A program made the position numbers and the translations under genes. Positions 16,659 through 26,602 of a stretch of DNA of 32,426 bases are shown piece by piece (the stretch's first letter is position 1; each line of letters opens with the position of its first letter). The stretch lies in assembly GCA_015069615.1 (NCBI GenBank), contig SVIF01000016.1, positions 1-32,426 on the forward strand, given 5' to 3'. The stretch comes from Clostridiales bacterium. GTDB taxonomy: Bacteria > Bacillota > Clostridia > Christensenellales > Borkfalkiaceae. The notes under the pieces were generated by a model. It was given only the letters and a program-made list of their open reading frames with translations, was not told the DNA's origin and did not search any database.

Positions 16659-19600
16659 TTATAACAAGTCCTGGGGGTTGTTTAATTGGGGGCTTAAGTT
16701 TTTATATTCTCTTACGCCCGTACCTGCGGGGATTAACTTACCGATAATTACGTTTTCTTTCAAACCGATCAGCGGGTCAATCTTATTCTTGATAGCCGCA
16801 TCCGTAAGTACCCTTGCAGTTTCCTGGAAGGAAGCAGCGGAAAGGAAGCTTTCGGTTGCAAGCGCTGCCTTGGTGATACCAAGAAGCATACGTTTTGCGG
16901 TTGCGGGGCGGCCACCCATTTGCAGAGTTCTTAAGTTTTCTTCTTCAAAGCGGAATACGCTTACCAGTTCACCAGGCAGAAGTTCGGTATCCCCGCTGTT
17001 TTCCACTTTAACCTTTTTCAGCATTTGACGAACGATAATTTCAACGTGTTTATCGTTGATATCTACGCCTTGGCCGCGGTATACGGATTGCACTTCGGAA
17101 AGCAAGTACTTTTGTACGCCGCTTACGCCGCGGGTGGTGAGTACGTCTTGGGGATACAACGAACCTTCGGTAAATACGGTGCCGGGTTCCACTTGGTCCC
17201 CCGTTTTAACGAAGAGTTTGCTACCGAAAGGTAGGGTGTAGTCCTTGGTTTCACCTTCGGGCGTTTTAACAACGACTTTCTTCACCTTATCCTTTTCTTC
17301 AACGGTTACCGTACCCCAAACTTCACAAAGTTGTGCAACGCCCTTGGGTTTTCTTGCTTCGAAAAGTTCTTCTACGCGGGGAAGACCTCGGGTAATATCC
17401 CCCGTAGATGCGATACCACCCGTGTGGAAGGTACGCATGGTAAGCTGGGTACCGGGTTCACCGATAGACTGTGCCGCGATAATACCAACCGCTTCGCCAA
17501 CGCGTACGGGATCACCCGTGGACATATCTTTACCATAGCACTTCGCGCATACGCCGTTTTTCACGCGGCAGGTAAATACGCTGCGGATAACCACCGATTC
17601 AATGCCTGCGTTTACGATTGCTTGCGCGGTATCTTCGGTAATCATCTCCCCTTCGGGAACGATTACTTCGCCCGTTGCGGGGTCTACTACGTCTTGCGCG
17701 GGATATCTGCCCGCCAAGCGGTCTTCTAATTTTTCAATTACTTCCCCACGGCCACCATCCGAAGCGATACCGTAGATAGCCGAAACTTCGATACCCTTGG
17801 TACGTTCACCAGCCGAGGCGAAGCAGTCTTCTTCTCTAACGATTACGTCTTGCGCTACGTCTACCAAACGGCGGGTTAAGTAACCCGAGTCTGCCGTTTT
17901 TAACGCGGTATCCGTTAAGCCCTTACGACCACCGTGCGAAGAAATAAAGTATTCTAATACCGTAAGCCCTTCACGGAAGCAGGATTTTACGGGGATTTCA
18001 ATAACTTTACCGTTGGGGTTGGTCATAAGACCACGCATACCCGAAAGCTGTTTAATCTGCGCCATAGAACCACGCGCGCCCGAGTCCGCCATCATCCAGA
18101 TGGGGTTAAACTTATCCATTGCGCCTTTCAGTTCGCCTTCTACCTGTTTGGTTGCCGCCGTCCATACGTCTACAACCGCGCGATAGCGTTCGTCATCCGT
18201 AATAATACCGCGCTTGAACATCTTTTCAATATCCAACACTTCTTTTTCTGCGCCCGAAATAATTTCTTGTTTGTGCGCAGGCATTTTCATATCGAAAACG
18301 CTGGTGGAAAGCGCGCCTACCGTGGAATAACGGAAGCCAAGCGCCTTGATATCGTCTAGAACGTCTGCCGCTGCCTTCGCTCCGCGCTTTTTAAAGCAAC
18401 GGTCAACGATTTGCGAAAGGTTCTTTTTCTTAACGGTGAAGTTTACTTCGTATTGCAAGTAGTCTTCGGGGGTTTCACGTTTAACAAAGCCCAAATCTTG
18501 GGGAACGATATGGTTAAAGATAATTCTACCTGCGGTAGTTTTTACCGTGCCCGTAACCGTTTCGCCATTAGGAGTAGTTACCGTTCTGCGAACGAAAATT
18601 TCATCTTGCAAGGTGATTTGTTGGGTATTGTACGCCATCATTACTTCGTTTTCGGAAATAAATAGGGGCGCGTGATAACCTTCGGGATCCACTGCGGGAT
18701 CTACGTGCTTTTTGTTATCAATGGTTAGATAGTACGAACCCAAAACCATGTCCTGCGAGGGGGACATAACGGGTTTACCATCCGAAAGTTTTAAGATGTT
18801 GTTGCTGGAAAGCATCAAGAAACGTGCTTCCGCTTGCGCTTCAATGGAAAGGGGTACGTGAATTGCCATTTGGTCCCCGTCGAAGTCCGCGTTGAACGCG
18901 CCGCATACCAAGGGGTGCAATTTCAGCGCTCTACCTTCAATCAAAACGGGTTCAAACGCTTGAATAGACAAGCGGTGCAAGGTAGGTGCACGGTTTAATA
19001 ACACGGGGTGATCCTTAATTACTTCGTCAAGCACGTCCCAAACAATGGGCTTGCAACGGTCTACCGTACGTTTTGCGCGTTTAATGTTGGTGGATGCGTT
19101 CATTTCCACAAGTTTCTTCATTACGAAGGGCTTGAACAGTTCAATTGCCATTTCCTTGGGAACGCCGCATTGACAAATTTTCAGTTCGGGGCCTACAACG
19201 ATAACCGAACGGCCCGAATAGTCTACGCGCTTACCAAGTAAGTTTTGACGGAAACGACCTTGCTTGCCGCGAAGTAAGCCCGAAAGGGATTTGAGTTCAC
19301 GGTTGCCTGCGCCCGAAACCGCTTTACCGCGACGGCCGTTATCAATCAGCGCGTCTACCGCTTCTTGCAGCATACGTTTTTCGTTACGCACGATAATATC
19401 GGGCGCTTTGAGTTCCATATACTTTTTCAAACGGTTGTTACGGTTGATAACGCGGCGATACAAGTCGTTTAAGTCGCTAGTGGCAAATCTGCCGCCGTCC
19501 AACTGCACCATGGGGCGAAGTTCGGGGGGGATAACGGGAAGAACGTCCAAAATCATCCATTCGGGGCGGTTACCGCTCTTTCTGAACGCTTCTACGATTT

Positions 19601-20237
19601 CAATACGTTTTACCGCACGGATACGCTTTAAACCTGCGGCGTTATTGTTGATAATTTCGCGCAGTTCCTCGCTTTCCTTATCTAGGTCAATCGCCATTAA
19701 AAGTTCTTTAATCGCTTCCGCGCCCATACCTACTTTGAAGGAACCTTCGCCGTATTTTTCAATGGCTTCGCGGTATTCTACGTCGTTAATCACTTGCTTG
19801 TAGTAAAAATCGGTATCTTTGGGATCTAACACTACGAAGCAAGCGAAGTAAAGCACTTGTTCTAAGGCCTTGGGGCTCATATCTAAGATTAAGCCCATAC
19901 GGCTGGGAACACCCTTGAAATACCAAATGTGCGAAACGGGGGCTGCAAGTTCAATATGGCCCATACGTTCGCGGCGAACCTTAGCGCGGGTTACTTCTAC
20001 CCCGCACTTATCGCAGACGGTGCCCTTATAACGGATACGTTTATACTTACCGCAATGGCATTCCCAGTCCTTGGTCGGTCCAAAAATCTTTTCGCAGAAG
20101 AGCCCGTCGCGTTCGGGCTTCTGCGTTCTGTAGTTAATCGTTTCGGGTTTGGTTACTTCCCCGTAAGACCATTCACGGATCTTTTCGGGGGAGGCAACGC
20201 CGATTTGAATGGAGTCAAAGTTATTTAATTCAAACAT
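16659..20237 (-). CDS. rpoC: DNA-directed RNA polymerase subunit beta'
   Basis: A 1192-residue catalytic subunit. It shows the N-terminal zinc ribbon [20 protein letters not shown] (about 59-78), the rudder/lid region, the Mg-binding [14 protein letters not shown] with its three aspartates (about 446-459), the bridge-helix region ending in [20 protein letters not shown], and the second zinc site with [13 protein letters not shown]. The length fits Bacillota, with no large SI3-type insert. GGAGG lies 11 bases before the ATG, slightly long. It begins 21 bases after rpoB and shares its transcript. No convincing terminator follows; only a weak TGCG/CGCA hairpin is seen before the rpsL promoter. 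Confidence 0.98.
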   Translation of the reverse strand: MFELNNFDSIQIGVASPEKIREWSYGEVTKPETINYRTQKPERDGLFCEKIFGPTKDWECHCGKYKRIRYKGTVCDKCGVEVTRAKVRRERMGHIELAAPVSHIWYFKGVPSRMGLILDMSPKALEQVLYFACFVVLDPKDTDFYYKQVINDVEYREAIEKYGEGSFKVGMGAEAIKELLMAIDLDKESEELREIINNNAAGLKRIRAVKRIEIVEAFRKSGNRPEWMILDVLPVIPPELRPMVQLDGGRFATSDLNDLYRRVINRNNRLKKYMELKAPDIIVRNEKRMLQEAVDALIDNGRRGKAVSGAGNRELKSLSGLLRGKQGRFRQNLLGKRVDYSGRSVIVVGPELKICQCGVPKEMAIELFKPFVMKKLVEMNASTNIKRAKRTVDRCKPIVWDVLDEVIKDHPVLLNRAPTLHRLSIQAFEPVLIEGRALKLHPLVCGAFNADFDGDQMAIHVPLSIEAQAEARFLMLSSNNILKLSDGKPVMSPSQDMVLGSYYLTIDNKKHVDPAVDPEGYHAPLFISENEVMMAYNTQQITLQDEIFVRRTVTTPNGETVTGTVKTTAGRIIFNHIVPQDLGFVKRETPEDYLQYEVNFTVKKKNLSQIVDRCFKKRGAKAAADVLDDIKALGFRYSTVGALSTSVFDMKMPAHKQEIISGAEKEVLDIEKMFKRGIITDDERYRAVVDVWTAATKQVEGELKGAMDKFNPIWMMADSGARGSMAQIKQLSGMRGLMTNPNGKVIEIPVKSCFREGLTVLEYFISSHGGRKGLTDTALKTADSGYLTRRLVDVAQDVIVREEDCFASAGERTKGIEVSAIYGIASDGGRGEVIEKLEDRLAGRYPAQDVVDPATGEVIVPEGEMITEDTAQAIVNAGIESVVIRSVFTCRVKNGVCAKCYGKDMSTGDPVRVGEAVGIIAAQSIGEPGTQLTMRTFHTGGIASTGDITRGLPRVEELFEARKPKGVAQLCEVWGTVTVEEKDKVKKVVVKTPEGETKDYTLPFGSKLFVKTGDQVEPGTVFTEGSLYPQDVLTTRGVSGVQKYLLSEVQSVYRGQGVDINDKHVEIIVRQMLKKVKVENSGDTELLPGELVSVFRFEEENLRTLQMGGRPATAKRMLLGITKAALATESFLSAASFQETARVLTDAAIKNKIDPLIGLKENVIIGKLIPAGTGVREYKNLSPQLNNPQDLL

Positions 20238-20258
20238 GGTACTCTCTTCCTCCTTTCA

Positions 20259-23200
20259 TTATTCTTCGTCAAAGTCAAGGTCAAGGTCGTCTGCGTCTTC
20301 ATAATCGTCCAAATCAGACAAATCTTCGTCCGCAAAAGATTCGTTAAAATCAAAGTCTTGATCAAAATCTTCGTCCGCAAAGATAGAAACTTCGGTATTT
20401 TCCGTAGCTTCTTCCACGGCGTCTTTTTCGTCAAAGCCAACGATTTCCACTTCCTTGGTCTTTTCTTCACGATGCATGCTGCCGTAATCGGGTTCGTCAT
20501 CCATCAAATCGCGCAAGTTGATTTCTTCGCGGTTTTCGGTAAGAACCTTCATATCTAAAGCAAGGGATTGCAATTCTTTTAACAGCACCTTGAACGATTC
20601 GGGAATACCCGGTTCGCTAATGTTAGTGCCTTTTACGATGGATTCGTACGTTTTTACACGACCAACCACGTCGTCCGACTTAACGGTAAGAATTTCTTGC
20701 AAGATGTGTGCCGCGCCGTATGCTTCCAGTGCCCAAACTTCCATTTCACCGAATCTTTGGCCACCGAATTGTGCCTTACCACCCAAGGGTTGTTGGGTAA
20801 CTAAGGAGTACGGACCAGTACTTCTTGCGTGCATCTTATCGTCTACCAAGTGGTGCAACTTAATCATGTACATCTGCCCAACGGTTACGCGGTTTTCAAA
20901 GGGCATACCCGTTCTGCCGTCGTATACCTGAATTTTACCGTCTACTTCCCCGTTCGGGTTCAAGATGTTGTTTTCGGCCATAAGACCGCGAATATCCGCT
21001 TCGGTTGCACTGTCAAATACGGGGGTGGCAATCTTCCAACCCAGTTGTTTACATACCAAACCTAAGTGAACTTCAAGCACCTGCCCGATATTCATACGCG
21101 AAGGTACGCCCAAGGGGTTCAGTACGATTTGTAAGGGGGTGCCGTCCGCAAGGAAAGGCATATCCGCTTTGGGAAGAATCCGCGAGATAACACCCTTGTT
21201 ACCGTGGCGGCCCGCCATTTTATCCCCTACGGAAATCTTACGTTTTTGCGCGATATATACGCGCACTAATTTTCTTACGCCGGGCGCAAGTTCTTCGCTG
21301 TTAGCGCGGGTAAAGATTTTTACGTCTACAACCACACCGCCTTCCCCGTGAGGAACGCGCAAGGAAGTATCTCTTACTTCCCTAGCCTTTTCACCGAAGA
21401 TAGCGCGAAGCAAGCGTTCTTCGGGGGTGAGTTCGGTTTCGCCCTTGGGGGTAACTTTACCAACAAGGATATCGCCCGAACCAACTTCCGCACCGATACG
21501 AACGATACCTTCTTCGTCCAAATCTTTTAGCGCGTCTTCCCCAACGTTGGGAATATCGCGGGTAATTTCTTCGTTACCAAGTTTGGTATCGCGGGCTTCG
21601 GTTTCGTGTTCTTCAATGTGGATGGAAGTAAACACGTCGTCGCGCACCAGTTCTTCGGAAAGCAGGATTGCGTCTTCGTAGTTGTAACCTTCCCAGGTCA
21701 TAAAGCCGATTAAGATGTTTTTACCAAGCGCAAGTTCGCCGTCCTTAGTGGAAGGACCATCTGCAAGGATCATCCCCTTGGTAACCTTATCCCCCGTGCA
21801 AACGATGGGGCGTTGGTTTACGCAAGTGCCTTGGTTACTGCGTTGGAATTTCTTTAAGTAATATACGTGATCCAAACCGCCTTCCGCGGGCGTTACGCGA
21901 ATTTCCGAACCGTCTACGTACGAAACGATGCCGTCTTCTTTCGCAATTACCATAACACCGCTATCGTAAGCGATTTTCGCTTCAATACCCGTTGCTACGT
22001 CCGCCGTTTGGGTGGTTAAAAGGGGTACTGCCTGACGTTGCATGTTAGAGCCCATAAGCGCACGGTTGGTATCGTCGTTTTCCAAGAAAGGAATCAACGC
22101 GGTTGCAACCGAGATAAGCTGCTTGGGCGATACGTCCATAAAGTCAATTTCTTGCTTAGGAACTTCGGTAATTACGTCCCTACGGCGGCAGGGTACGCGG
22201 TCGTTGATAAAGCAACCGTTTTCATCCAAAGGTTCGTTTGCTTCGCCGATGGTGTACTTATCTTCTTCGTCCGCAGTCATATAAATTACTTCGTCCGTCA
22301 CTGCACCGCGTTCTTTATCTACTTTGCGGTAAGCCGCTTCAATAAAGCCGTATTCGTTAACCTTTGCAAACGCGGAAAGCGAAGTGATAAGACCAATGTT
22401 TTGACCTTCGGGCGTTTCAATAGGACAGATTCTGCCGTAGTGGGTGTGGTGAATATCGCGCACGTCAAAAGTTGCGCGGTCGCGGTTCAAACCGCCCGGG
22501 CCAAGTGCGGAAAGTTTACGCTTGTGGGTAAGTTCCGCAATGGGGTTGGTTTGATCCATAAATTGAGAAAGCTGAGAAGAACCGAAGAATTCCTTAATTG
22601 CGGAAGAAACGGGTCTTACGTTAATCAAGCTTTGGGGGGTGATGTTTTCGCTATCTTGCGTCATCATTCTTTCCTTGATAACGCGTTCCAAGCGGGACAT
22701 ACCGATACGGAATTGATTTTGCAAAAGTTCCCCAACGCTTCTTACGCGGCGGTTGCCAAGGTGGTCAATGTTGTCCACACTGCCGATTTCCACGTTCAAA
22801 TCCAAGTTGTTGGAAACGGTTGCAACGATATCGTCCAAAGTAATGCACTTGGGGCAAAGGCGCATAATGCGCTGTTTTACTTGGTCTAATTCTTCGTCGT
22901 CCGCTAAAACGGCACCGTCTACCTTCTTCACGCGAAGTAAGGAATCAATTTCTTCAGCAGTTTTGCCTTGCAATAATTCCACGTAAGCGGGATAGTATAC
23001 GTATTCGGTCAAACCGTCGTAATCTTTGTAGTCAAGCCCGGTTACGTCCTTAAAGTTTACGGTGTTGTTACCGATCATTTTATGGCTAGCGTAAAGACCG
23101 GGGATTTCGTTTACGGGAGTGATGCGCGCGTAATGATAACCGCTTTCCATCATCGCGGTAGCCGAAGCAAGGGAGAATTCATCCCCTTCCGCAACTACCA

Positions 23201-24752
23201 ATCTACCGCCTGCATCTTTATCCACGCCACACGCTTCCGCAAAGGTGAACGCTTCGCTTTCCAAAGCGGAAAGCAAACGCAAGTTCATTTCGTAAACGGT
23301 GGGTTTTTCTTCCGCGTCGCGAACGCGAACTACGATATTTTCAATATCTTCCACGCGCTTTAACTTGCCGTTTTCGCCCTTGGTGTAAACTTCTAAGGAA
23401 ATATCCGAAGTTAAAGCTTTTACAAAATCCGAAGTCAGCATTCTGCCTACTTCAAATTCGGTTTCCTTGCCATCCTTAACCACAACCAAGGTTTCGGCAA
23501 GAACGCGAACGGCGTTATCCGCCAAACTTTCTACTTCTTTGCCCGATTCTAAGAACAAGGATTTAGCACACTTGCTTAAGTTCAAGGGATAGGAAGTATC
23601 CGCAAGCTGTACTTTAATCGTACGGTCTGCGCCCGCTTTTACCAAAGCCTTTAACAGTTTGGGGGTTACCACTTCCCCGTCTTCGGTAACCAGCGTGCCG
23701 TTTTTGAACGCGGAATAAACGCGAAGATCTAAACCGAAGGTCGCTTTCCCGGGAACGCGAACAACAACCGCGTTCACGCCTGCGTTTTGCAGTTCCTTAG
23801 CGCGCGCTTCGGAAAGCTTTTCGCCCGCTTCGGCAAGTAGGGCGCCATCGTTACCGTAAACGTGTTCGGCAAGGGTTTTACCCGCAATACGGGTGGAAAG
23901 GCAAAGCTTTAAATCGTACTTATGTCTACCAACTCTAGAAAGGTCGTATCTCTTCCCGTCGTAGAACATTTGGTCTACTTGCTTTTTCTGCGTTTCTTCG
24001 TTGGGCATTTCGCCGGGGCGAATACGCTTATACAGTTCTCTTCTACCGTAAGCAACCGAAGCACCTGCATCCTTAAGGGCGGTACGCCAAATCATTTCGT
24101 CCCCGTTAAACAAATTCAACAGTTCTTCGTCGCTACCAAAGCCCAAAGAACGAAGAAGTACGGAAGCGGTGATTTTTCTGGTACGGTCTACGTGTACCCA
24201 AAGTACGCCTTGGGAATCTTGTTCAAATTCCAGCCATGCGCCGCGGTTGGGAATAACGGTGGTGGAATATAACATTCTGCCCGCCTTATCCATTTGCGAA
24301 CCGTTGTAAACGCCAGGCGAACGAACGAGCTGCGATACGATAACGCGTTCCGCACCGTTGATGATGAAAGAACCGTTATCCGTCATCAAGGGGAAATCCC
24401 CCATGAAAACTTCTTGTTCGATTGCTTCGTTTCCGCGGTCTTTGTTTACAAGACGCACTTTCACTTTTAAAGGAACGGCGTAGGTTGCGTCCCTTTCCCT
24501 GCATTCTTTTTCGTCATACTTGGGGGTATCGCCCAAGGAATGGCTTAAAAAACGCAGTTCAAAATGCTGTTCGGAAAAATCGCAGATAGGCGAAAAATCA
24601 CGCAGCACTTCGTTAATCCCTTTTTTGATAAAGGTTTCGTAGGAATCCTTTTGCACCTCAATAAGGTAAGGAATTTCCTGTACTTCCTTAATCTTTCCAA
24701 AGGATTTTCTTTCCGTGTTGCCGTATTTGATGGTCGGTAAAATACGAGTCAT
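20259..24752 (-). CDS. rpoB: DNA-directed RNA polymerase subunit beta with large internal expansion and acidic tail
   Basis: About 1497 residues from the ATG at 24752. An in-frame GTG 9 bases upstream is rejected because it overlaps the AGGAG site. Core motifs are RSPGVY (about 144-149), the rifampicin pocket [14 protein letters not shown]...[13 protein letters not shown] (725-755; Asp734, His744 and Ser749 are all wild type), [14 protein letters not shown] and [13 protein letters not shown]. Two features are odd. Between [10 protein letters not shown] (269-278) and NIDHLGNRR (661-669) lie nearly 400 residues, where B. subtilis has roughly 130. The extra part appears to be degenerate repeats of a module like [17 protein letters not shown]. 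The last 60 or so residues form a very acidic Asp/Glu/Phe tail. The rplJ-rplL genes that normally precede rpoB are not here. Confidence 0.97.
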   Translation of the reverse strand: MTRILPTIKYGNTERKSFGKIKEVQEIPYLIEVQKDSYETFIKKGINEVLRDFSPICDFSEQHFELRFLSHSLGDTPKYDEKECRERDATYAVPLKVKVRLVNKDRGNEAIEQEVFMGDFPLMTDNGSFIINGAERVIVSQLVRSPGVYNGSQMDKAGRMLYSTTVIPNRGAWLEFEQDSQGVLWVHVDRTRKITASVLLRSLGFGSDEELLNLFNGDEMIWRTALKDAGASVAYGRRELYKRIRPGEMPNEETQKKQVDQMFYDGKRYDLSRVGRHKYDLKLCLSTRIAGKTLAEHVYGNDGALLAEAGEKLSEARAKELQNAGVNAVVVRVPGKATFGLDLRVYSAFKNGTLVTEDGEVVTPKLLKALVKAGADRTIKVQLADTSYPLNLSKCAKSLFLESGKEVESLADNAVRVLAETLVVVKDGKETEFEVGRMLTSDFVKALTSDISLEVYTKGENGKLKRVEDIENIVVRVRDAEEKPTVYEMNLRLLSALESEAFTFAEACGVDKDAGGRLVVAEGDEFSLASATAMMESGYHYARITPVNEIPGLYASHKMIGNNTVNFKDVTGLDYKDYDGLTEYVYYPAYVELLQGKTAEEIDSLLRVKKVDGAVLADDEELDQVKQRIMRLCPKCITLDDIVATVSNNLDLNVEIGSVDNIDHLGNRRVRSVGELLQNQFRIGMSRLERVIKERMMTQDSENITPQSLINVRPVSSAIKEFFGSSQLSQFMDQTNPIAELTHKRKLSALGPGGLNRDRATFDVRDIHHTHYGRICPIETPEGQNIGLITSLSAFAKVNEYGFIEAAYRKVDKERGAVTDEVIYMTADEEDKYTIGEANEPLDENGCFINDRVPCRRRDVITEVPKQEIDFMDVSPKQLISVATALIPFLENDDTNRALMGSNMQRQAVPLLTTQTADVATGIEAKIAYDSGVMVIAKEDGIVSYVDGSEIRVTPAEGGLDHVYYLKKFQRSNQGTCVNQRPIVCTGDKVTKGMILADGPSTKDGELALGKNILIGFMTWEGYNYEDAILLSEELVRDDVFTSIHIEEHETEARDTKLGNEEITRDIPNVGEDALKDLDEEGIVRIGAEVGSGDILVGKVTPKGETELTPEERLLRAIFGEKAREVRDTSLRVPHGEGGVVVDVKIFTRANSEELAPGVRKLVRVYIAQKRKISVGDKMAGRHGNKGVISRILPKADMPFLADGTPLQIVLNPLGVPSRMNIGQVLEVHLGLVCKQLGWKIATPVFDSATEADIRGLMAENNILNPNGEVDGKIQVYDGRTGMPFENRVTVGQMYMIKLHHLVDDKMHARSTGPYSLVTQQPLGGKAQFGGQRFGEMEVWALEAYGAAHILQEILTVKSDDVVGRVKTYESIVKGTNISEPGIPESFKVLLKELQSLALDMKVLTENREEINLRDLMDDEPDYGSMHREEKTKEVEIVGFDEKDAVEEATENTEVSIFADEDFDQDFDFNESFADEDLSDLDDYEDADDLDLDFDEE

Positions 24753-24760
24753 TGAACACA

Positions 24761-24765
24761 CTCCT
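24761..24765 (-). promoter_or_regulatory. Ribosome binding site that selects the rpoB ATG
   Basis: AGGAG on the minus strand lies 8 bases before the ATG at 24752. The alternative GTG (24761-24759) shares a base with this site and cannot use it. Confidence 0.75.
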
Positions 24766-24796
24766 CTAAAAATTTAAAAAATATTTGCCGAAATTG

Positions 24797-24825
24797 TTGT
24801 TTTTTCCGCTTGCGTGGTGTATAAT
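24797..24825 (+). promoter_or_regulatory. Candidate promoter of rqcP-ispDF
   Basis: TTGTTT (24797-24802), a 17-base spacer and TATAAT (24820-24825) lie on the plus strand, about 190 bases before rqcP. If used, its transcript would overlap the rpoB leader in antisense over about 115 bases. Confidence 0.4.
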
Positions 24826-24955
24826 ACCCGCAGACGAAACCCGCATACTATTTGGTTTTTCTACGAAAAGCGCAGATTTTTGGCGCATTTTCGTGCGTTT
24901 TTTCCGTAAAAAGAGCGCAAAACCGCATAATATCCGATAATAATAGCATTTTATG

Positions 24956-24984
24956 ATTATATCACGGGCTTGTCAAGATGTCAA
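24956..24984 (-). promoter_or_regulatory. Perfect consensus promoter of rpoBC
   Basis: On the minus strand TTGACA (24984-24979), a 17-base spacer and TATAAT (24961-24956) match the sigma-A consensus in all 12 positions. A second TTGACA lies inside the spacer. It leaves a leader of about 195 nt before rpoB. Confidence 0.88.
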
Positions 24985-25011
24985 CTGTTTTGAAAAAGTT
25001 TTTTCTTTTTT

Positions 25012-25016
25012 CGGAG
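25012..25016 (+). promoter_or_regulatory. Ribosome binding site that selects the rqcP start
   Basis: CGGAG lies 6 bases before the ATG at 25023. The in-frame ATG at 24978 lies within the rpoB -35 region and would add 15 non-homologous residues. Confidence 0.55.
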
Positions 25017-25022
25017 TTTTTT

Positions 25023-25283
25023 ATGAGATTAGACAAATTTTTGAAGATTAGCCGTATTTTAAAACGCCGTACGGTAGCCAACGAGGCCGTGAAAGGCGGC
25101 AGAGTTACGGTGAACGGAAGGGAGGTAAAACCCGCCTATTCTTTAAAGGTAGGGGACGTGGTTTCCATCCGTTTCGGGGCGGAACACGTTCGCTTTAAGG
25201 TGAACGAATTAAAAGAATTTGTAAAGAAGGAAGAAGTTTCTTCCCTTTACGAAATTTTACCTGCGGAGGAAGAAAAAGCATGA
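25023..25283 (+). CDS. rqcP: RqcP (YabO), S4-domain ribosome quality-control factor
   Basis: An 86-residue S4 RNA-binding protein. The sequence MRLDKFLKISRILKRRTVANE is almost the B. subtilis YabO start, followed by GGRVTVNGREVKPAYSLKVGD (S4 fold), a VNELKEF segment and a short acidic tail. In Bacillota RqcP works with RqcH on stalled 50S subunits to add alanine tails to nascent chains; the related Hsp15 of Proteobacteria binds similar 50S complexes. The stop overlaps the ispDF start (ATGA), so the two are coupled. In Bacillus, yabO sits in a different context (near mazG/divIC), so pairing with ispDF is local. Confidence 0.87.
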   Translation: MRLDKFLKISRILKRRTVANEAVKGGRVTVNGREVKPAYSLKVGDVVSIRFGAEHVRFKVNELKEFVKKEEVSSLYEILPAEEEKA

Positions 25284-26413
25284 AAGTTTCGGTGCTGATA
25301 GCCGCGGCGGGCAAGGGCGAACGCGCCTGCCAAGGGCAAAATAAACTGTTTACCAAAATGGGCGCGTACACGGTATTACATCAAACGGTTGGGGCGTTTT
25401 ATTCGCACGAACGAATTGATGAAATTGCCGTTGCGGTAAACCCCGCGGAAAAAGAAAAAGTGAACGAAATTTTGCAAGGGATTAGGGAAAGTTTTCACCG
25501 CAGTATTCCCCTATTTATCGTAGAAGGTGGGGAAACGCGCACACAAACGGTGAAAAACGGGCTTGCCGCACTACACGGGGATATCGTGATGATTCACGAT
25601 GGGGCGCGTCCCTTCGTTAGCGAAAATTTGATTTCCCGTTGCATACTGCAAACTGAAAGGGTGGGTAGCGCACTACCAGCAATCCCCCCCACGGATACCA
25701 TATGGGGTTCTTCCCCCACGGGGATTTCCCCCTTAAACCGCAATTCCCTTTTGGCGGTACAAACCCCCCAGTGCTTTTTGCTTAACGATATTAGGAACGC
25801 GTACGCGTGCGTGGGCGCGGAAAGCTACACGGACGACGCGGCGGTATACTGCAAGTTTTTCAACACTCCCCACCTAATCAAAGGGGAGGAAGATAACAAA
25901 AAACTGACCTACCCCCAAGATTTTTGCTTTGCACAAAACGGCAGGGTGGGCGTGGGGTACGATACCCACCGTTTGGTGGAAAACCGCAAACTGATTTTGG
26001 GGGGTGTGGAAATTCCGCACACGAAAGGTCTTTTAGGGCATAGCGATGCGGACGTGCTTTGCCACGCCATTATGGACGCACTACTTTCTGCCGCCGCCCT
26101 ACCCGATATCGGCCACTTATTCCCCGATACCGACCCTAAGTACGAAGGGGCGGACAGCGCGAAACTACTTAGCGAAGTGGTGCGCTTGGTGGAAGAACAA
26201 GGATACCGCGCGGTAAACGTTTCCGCAGTGATTTGCGCGCAAAAACCCAAACTTGCCCCCTATTTAGACAAAATTATCCACAATTTGGCAAATCTTATCC
26301 ACATTTCCACCAATCAAGTGGGGATAACCTGCACCACCACCGAAGGGTTAGGCTTTATCGGAAGGGAGGAAGGCATTGCCTGCCACGCTTCCGTGTTGCT
26401 TGCCCGCACGTGA
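25280..26413 (+). CDS. ispDF: Bifunctional IspD/IspF enzyme of the MEP isoprenoid pathway
   Basis: A 377-residue fusion. Residues 1-215 are IspD (MEP cytidylyltransferase): LIAAAGKGER (6-15), the lysine in NKLF, VEGGETRTQTV, HDGARPF (106-112) and AVQTPQCF. Residues about 222-377 are IspF (MEcPP synthase): GYDTHRL with metal ligands Asp228 and His230, GHSDADVLCHAI (253-264), IGHLFPDTDPKYEGADS, and TTTEGLGFIGREEGIA (352-367). The intermediate step (IspE) must be encoded elsewhere. Fused IspDF proteins are known in several bacterial groups. The ATGA overlap with rqcP shows coupling. A strong terminator follows 57 bases later. Confidence 0.95.
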   Translation: MKVSVLIAAAGKGERACQGQNKLFTKMGAYTVLHQTVGAFYSHERIDEIAVAVNPAEKEKVNEILQGIRESFHRSIPLFIVEGGETRTQTVKNGLAALHGDIVMIHDGARPFVSENLISRCILQTERVGSALPAIPPTDTIWGSSPTGISPLNRNSLLAVQTPQCFLLNDIRNAYACVGAESYTDDAAVYCKFFNTPHLIKGEEDNKKLTYPQDFCFAQNGRVGVGYDTHRLVENRKLILGGVEIPHTKGLLGHSDADVLCHAIMDALLSAAALPDIGHLFPDTDPKYEGADSAKLLSEVVRLVEEQGYRAVNVSAVICAQKPKLAPYLDKIIHNLANLIHISTNQVGITCTTTEGLGFIGREEGIACHASVLLART

Positions 26414-26470
26414 TAGAAAAACGGGGCTTTTGCAAAAAAAGTACGAAAAAACAAAGTGTTAAGAACAAGA

Positions 26471-26516
26471 AACACGCCGTGGATTGCGAAATGCAATCCA
26501 CGGCGTGTTGTTTTTA
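26471..26516. terminator. Bidirectional terminator between ispDF and the glycosidase lipoprotein
   Basis: A perfect 17-bp stem (26471-26487 with 26493-26509) has a GAAAT loop. It is followed by GTTTTT on the plus strand and TTCTTGTTCTT on the minus strand. Confidence 0.92.
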
Positions 26517-26531
26517 ATCGTTTTGTTTTAA

Positions 26532-26568
26532 AGCCCGTCAAAGTAGGTTGGCGAAGAATGACAAGTTG
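26532..26568. repeat. 37-bp module, copy A
   Basis: AGCCCGTCAAAGTAGG...GACAAGTTG occurs here and at 29608-29644 with one mismatch. Here it is followed by GGCT, so AGCCC/GGGCT and GTCA/TGAC can pair. In both places it lies about 15-60 bp from other repeat material and downstream of a glycosidase paralog. Confidence 0.8.
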
Positions 26569-26579
26569 GGCTGAAAATG

Positions 26580-26602
26580 TGTTGCGCCGCTTATAACGTG
26601 CC
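26580..26602. repeat. Solo right end of the palindromic repeat at the 3' end of a CDS
   Basis: TGTTGCGCCGCTTATAACG matches the right end of copies 3 and 4 (ATTGCGCCGCTTATAAAGC). It overlaps the stop codon and final codons (Gly-Thr-Leu-stop) of the upstream glycosidase gene. No left end or palindrome body is present. Confidence 0.65.

Noticed and set aside
22480-22580. Rifampicin resistance in RpoB, and streptomycin resistance in S12
   Set aside because: The RpoB residues equivalent to Asp516, His526 and Ser531 and both S12 lysines are wild type.
24978-25022. The upstream ATG (24978) as the rqcP start
   Set aside because: It adds a hydrophobic segment not found in the family and lies in the rpoB -35 region. 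The ATG at 25023 has a CGGAG and the family N-terminus.
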